From NCBI RefSeq assembly GCF_007655135.1, contig NC_045132.1, positions 23,492,354 through 23,556,353 on the forward strand: a stretch of 64,000 bases of DNA, given 5' to 3'. Source of the stretch: Punica granatum (taxonomy: Eukaryota > Streptophyta > Magnoliopsida > Myrtales > Lythraceae). Shown here in pieces: positions 60,901-64,000 of the stretch (within the stretch, counting starts at the first letter, position 1; each line of letters begins with the position of its first letter). A program made the translations under genes and the position numbers. The notes below the pieces were generated by a model. The model worked only from the letters and a program-made list of their open reading frames with translations, was not told the origin of the DNA and ran no database searches.

Positions 60901-63900
60901 CCACCTTTGTAGCCTCATTGCTGTAGCTCCACTGGGGAGATATATCTTTGATGCTATATTTCTGCACTTGTGCAACAGTCAAACTTGAGGATTCAGGGAG
61001 CATTCCAAGTGGTATTTGGTCAAACAAATGTGAGTAGTCCTCCAGGCTTGTCTCCGGAATTTCCACTTCAGAAGGATGGGCAGGAATCTTTATATTATCA
61101 ACTAAGATTATTATTATTAAAGGTTAAAATGTCAGAATTCTGCCACGGACTACCGAAATGCTCAAGACAGGATGTTTTAATAGAAACAAAGAAAATCTTA
61201 CAGCTTGCATGCTTTGTAGTACTATCTGACCATTGATAGCCTTGCGTTTCTTGTGGTTTGCTCCAATCAAAAGATGATGGTTTTGACTGCGAAACATACA
61301 GAATAAGTATTATCACATATGCAGAAAATTACGAGTCAAATATAATTTACCTGTAGACAATGAAAACTCAACTTCCAGTACAGCCATCATGTACCATTTA
61401 AAGTAATTTTACAATTTGTTTCTCTTTAACAAGGGTAGCTCACTGCTATGCAGAAACTTAGTACCTACATGACTTTTATATCAATGGTAAGAAAGAGGAA
61501 GAAGAAGAAAAAAGAAAACGTATCTCTTCTAAAGGAAGGCTTTATCACAAAATATAACAAAACATCAGAATTTGTTCTTCCCAAATCTAGTTCCGTTCCC
61601 ACAATTTTAGTTAATCAGCATGCATTTTCCTGATATATCCATAGCCAGGTGAGCTTACATATGATTCCAGCATCTCTGTCCACAATCCTTCTTCATCTCC
61701 AACTGCATGTCCTCCAGTGCCATCTGCAGAAAATGTTTCATCAGTGGCAGTTTTTAGCATCTTTTTTTGTTTTCCCGTTTTCAAAAGAGATGCTCATAAG
61801 ATCCACTTCAACTTAATACACCATCAGACAGATGTAAAAGAAAGAAGCTCTAAGTGGAAAATTAATTGTACACTCTTAATAAAATAGTGAAAGAACAAAA
61901 AAGAAATCTCCCACTATAATTCCTTGGGACATACAATGATGCAGAAAAGCTCTTCATTTTATCTAAAAAGATTCATACGGCTCATGAAAATTCCTTTAGG
62001 AGGCAGTTCTATTTCCATTCTGAAAGGTTTCACAAACATAATTGCAGAGAAAATATCACCTAACTCATGATACTTGGTAACCCAAAAAACAAAATAAAGA
62101 GAGAACAAGGAAAGTAAATATCATACCTATATCCTGAAGTGTTGCATAATCGCTTAGGTTATCTTGCACACCATTGTGTTCATTCGGAAATTGATAGGTC
62201 ACTGCATATCCTGGTCCATCCAGTATATTCTCATATTGACCTTTTGTCGGTATCTCAGTTTCATAATCCAGAAATCCTGTCAAATTTGAATGTTCATCCT
62301 CAACAATAAATGGTTCGAGTTCTTTGATGGTGTTATCGTTCAAGCTGAGCTGCTCCTCAATCCTCTTCAAAGCTTTACTAACCTCAAAATTGTGTGGACT
62401 GCTAAACTCCTCTCTGCACACTCTACCCAAACCATTCACGACATTATTCTTGAAAACTATATTAGAGCTAACTTCTGCAGAGCCTGGACTTGAAAGGTTT
62501 TGACCAGACTCATTTACTTCACTGATAATGGAAGTAGAGCCTGGATTTTGAGTAGAATAAGGGCTGGGGCTTGGACTGGGAGTAAAAGCAGAAGATGATG
62601 CGATTGATCCAGAACTAGATTTTCCCTGTAAGATAAGCACAAAACCAATGATCATTTCAAGATTCATACCCGAGCTAGCAATGCTTCATTGAAATTGTAG
62701 GAGCATTTATAAGGGAGATCATTATTGAGAAAACTGACTTCAAACTGGTATCAACTGCAACCATGGAGTCGCTGCTTTATGCAATTTCAAGTAAAACCTT
62801 TATATAAAAATTAGGTAAACTGTCCAGCAAAGATCCTATAATCAAGGCACTAACCTGAGCTATGTCCCTGTAATGAACGAGAACAATATGCTCATACACC
62901 CTGCAAAAGAAAAAGGTAGGATGTAGTTAAAAGAAATACCCAAATGCAGGTATTTTGCATGATCCTGTGTATTCTTGTTGGAATGATGACCACAACAGTA
63001 TAACAGAAACACAATATTGGGTTGGCCGCATATGGTTTTCCAATGACAAGCAATATAGACACCTTTAACATTGACACCTTTCAGGACCTTTAAGTGAAAC
63101 GATAATAATTAGGAGCAGCAAAGCATAGACTAGAAGAGATATGCACGCGTAATAAGAATATGCAAAACTCACGGATCAAGCATCCAGTAGCTGCGCCTCT
63201 GAAAATTTGGGTTCTGCTCTCCATGTGCATAGTAACAATTCAAGGTTTCAACATTTCCCACCTAAACATATGAATGAATGACATCCTTAGTCATTGATAT
63301 TAAGTTCTAGCACTCGATGTACTAACACCCATTAAAATTTTCCCTCACCATACATTTAAGGAGAGCGTTCTGTCCATTCAGAAAGTTTCAATGGATAATT
63401 TTCAAGTACGTTATTATATTAAGCCAACCTTAAGGCGTTCATGCGCTTCTCCAACAGTTCTCTGATCCTTCTTCTTCCGCCAGTTATGGCCATCACGGCG
63501 AAAGAAACGATTAACCCTCTTGTTGAAAAGATATAACGATCCGCCTAGCACAACATTGTCACGTAAGATATACATCCTAAACGTTGTCTCCTAAAGCATA
63601 TCAAGTGCTAGAGTTTCCGAATAGAAAATAAAAAAGAGAAACTTCACCAGAAGGATGCTGTGGAGGTTCTTGGGCGATCTGGTCGTCTTCATGATTTTGC
63701 AAAATATAGAGTACTTCGGCAGGTTTGAGCCACCGGTGTTGGGCTTCACGATAAAGATCATTCATGCTATATCCTGGAATAATTTATAAAACAGAAATTA
63801 TAAGCTGTCAAACAGTGAATTATGCTTCTGGGATGAAGTTGCAGAAAGGAGATTCAAAAACCTTGAAACTCAAAAAGCTTGGCAACAAATTTTGCAAACA

Positions 63901-63987
63901 GTTAATACCTGCCCTCAAAAGAGATGCTCAATAACCTGAGGGCAACTCTTACGTATTTTAAAGGGAATATCAAACCAGCCTCTGGAC
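57901..63987 (-). CDS. CAMTA4: Calmodulin-binding transcription activator CAMTA4, 5' end missing
   Basis: Twelve secure minus-strand exons: 63648-63773, 63429-63544, 63173-63261, 62855-62900, 62127-62625, 61659-61723, 61202-61286, 60905-61101, 59481-60157, 58749-59316, 58087-58383 and 57901-57996. They join in phase to 953 residues plus a stop. A further exon 63953-63987 is possible; the start lies beyond the window. The factor binds CGCG-type DNA and responds to Ca2+/calmodulin in stress and growth. Domain order: CG-1 (REAQHRWLKPAEVLYILQNH, KRVNRFFRRDGHNWRKKKD, YYAHGEQNPNFQRRSYWMLD, YEHIVLVHYRD), a variable middle, TIG/IPT (IIMVGSFLCDPSEFSWTCMF), ankyrin repeats (DINGWTALHWAARFGREKMV), IQ motifs (AARIQSAFRAHSFRKR, IQKKYRGWKGRKDF, IQAHVRGYQVRKQYK) and the calmodulin-binding helix VLDKVVLRWRRKGAG. 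The CG-1 and IQ texts match CAMTA4 better than CAMTA1-3 or 5/6. The acceptor of the 60905-61101 exon is the least certain. Confidence 0.93.
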
Positions 63988-64000
63988 CTGTATAAACAGA

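Noticed and set aside
1..64000. CRISPR arrays, operons, phage or bacterial defence systems
   Set aside because: The window is plant nuclear DNA with split genes; no regular spaced repeats or prokaryotic gene clusters are present.

Overview
This is a nuclear plant chromosome window, from a eudicot. The evidence is split genes with GT-AG introns, a chloroplast light-harvesting precursor, a plant cytokinin receptor, a plant-specific CAMTA factor, an F-box gene carrying a miR394 site, and AT-rich intergenic DNA full of plant-type transposon debris. The proteins read most like rosid orthologues. I cannot name the species.

Layout. The first 28 kb are gene-rich. They hold LHCA2 (+, 2215-3773), a degraded Copia retroelement (-, about 4341-6700), a tRNA-Leu(AAG) gene (+, 6733-6813), an ALKBH1-type dioxygenase (-, 7399-9407), the F-box gene LCR/FBX6 (+, 14398-18141), the small ER membrane protein RAMP4/SERP (-, 18831-21734) and an intronless DnaJ-DUF3444 gene (-, 25344-27641). 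From about 28.4 to 47.4 kb I find no gene. That stretch is A/T-rich and holds tRNA-derived SINE copies, a family of AT-rich inverted-repeat elements, a Helitron-like palindrome, an almost perfect foldback element with target-site duplication, and simple repeats. The last 16 kb hold the cytokinin receptor HK3/AHK3 (+, 48197-53602), NTF2 (+, 55084-56820) and the 3' 12 exons of CAMTA4 (-, 57901 to beyond the right edge).

The gene set NTF2, AHK3, RAMP4, LCR corresponds to the Arabidopsis run At1g27310-At1g27340. The window is therefore an ancestral microsyntenic block in inverse order, expanded between RAMP4 and AHK3 by a DnaJ gene and about 19 kb of repeats. The genes do not form one pathway: they serve photosynthesis, nucleic-acid demethylation, leaf/meristem regulation, ER translocation, chaperone function, cytokinin perception, nuclear import and Ca2+/calmodulin transcription control.

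I rebuilt all multi-exon models by hand from splice sites, reading-frame phase and remembered family sequence. I found no convincing new molecular system. The most useful leads are the dispersed SINE family, the foldback element, a GC-AG intron in LHCA2, ER-stress-type promoter sites ahead of RAMP4, an upstream ORF in the LCR leader, and an open N-terminal extension of ALKBH1.
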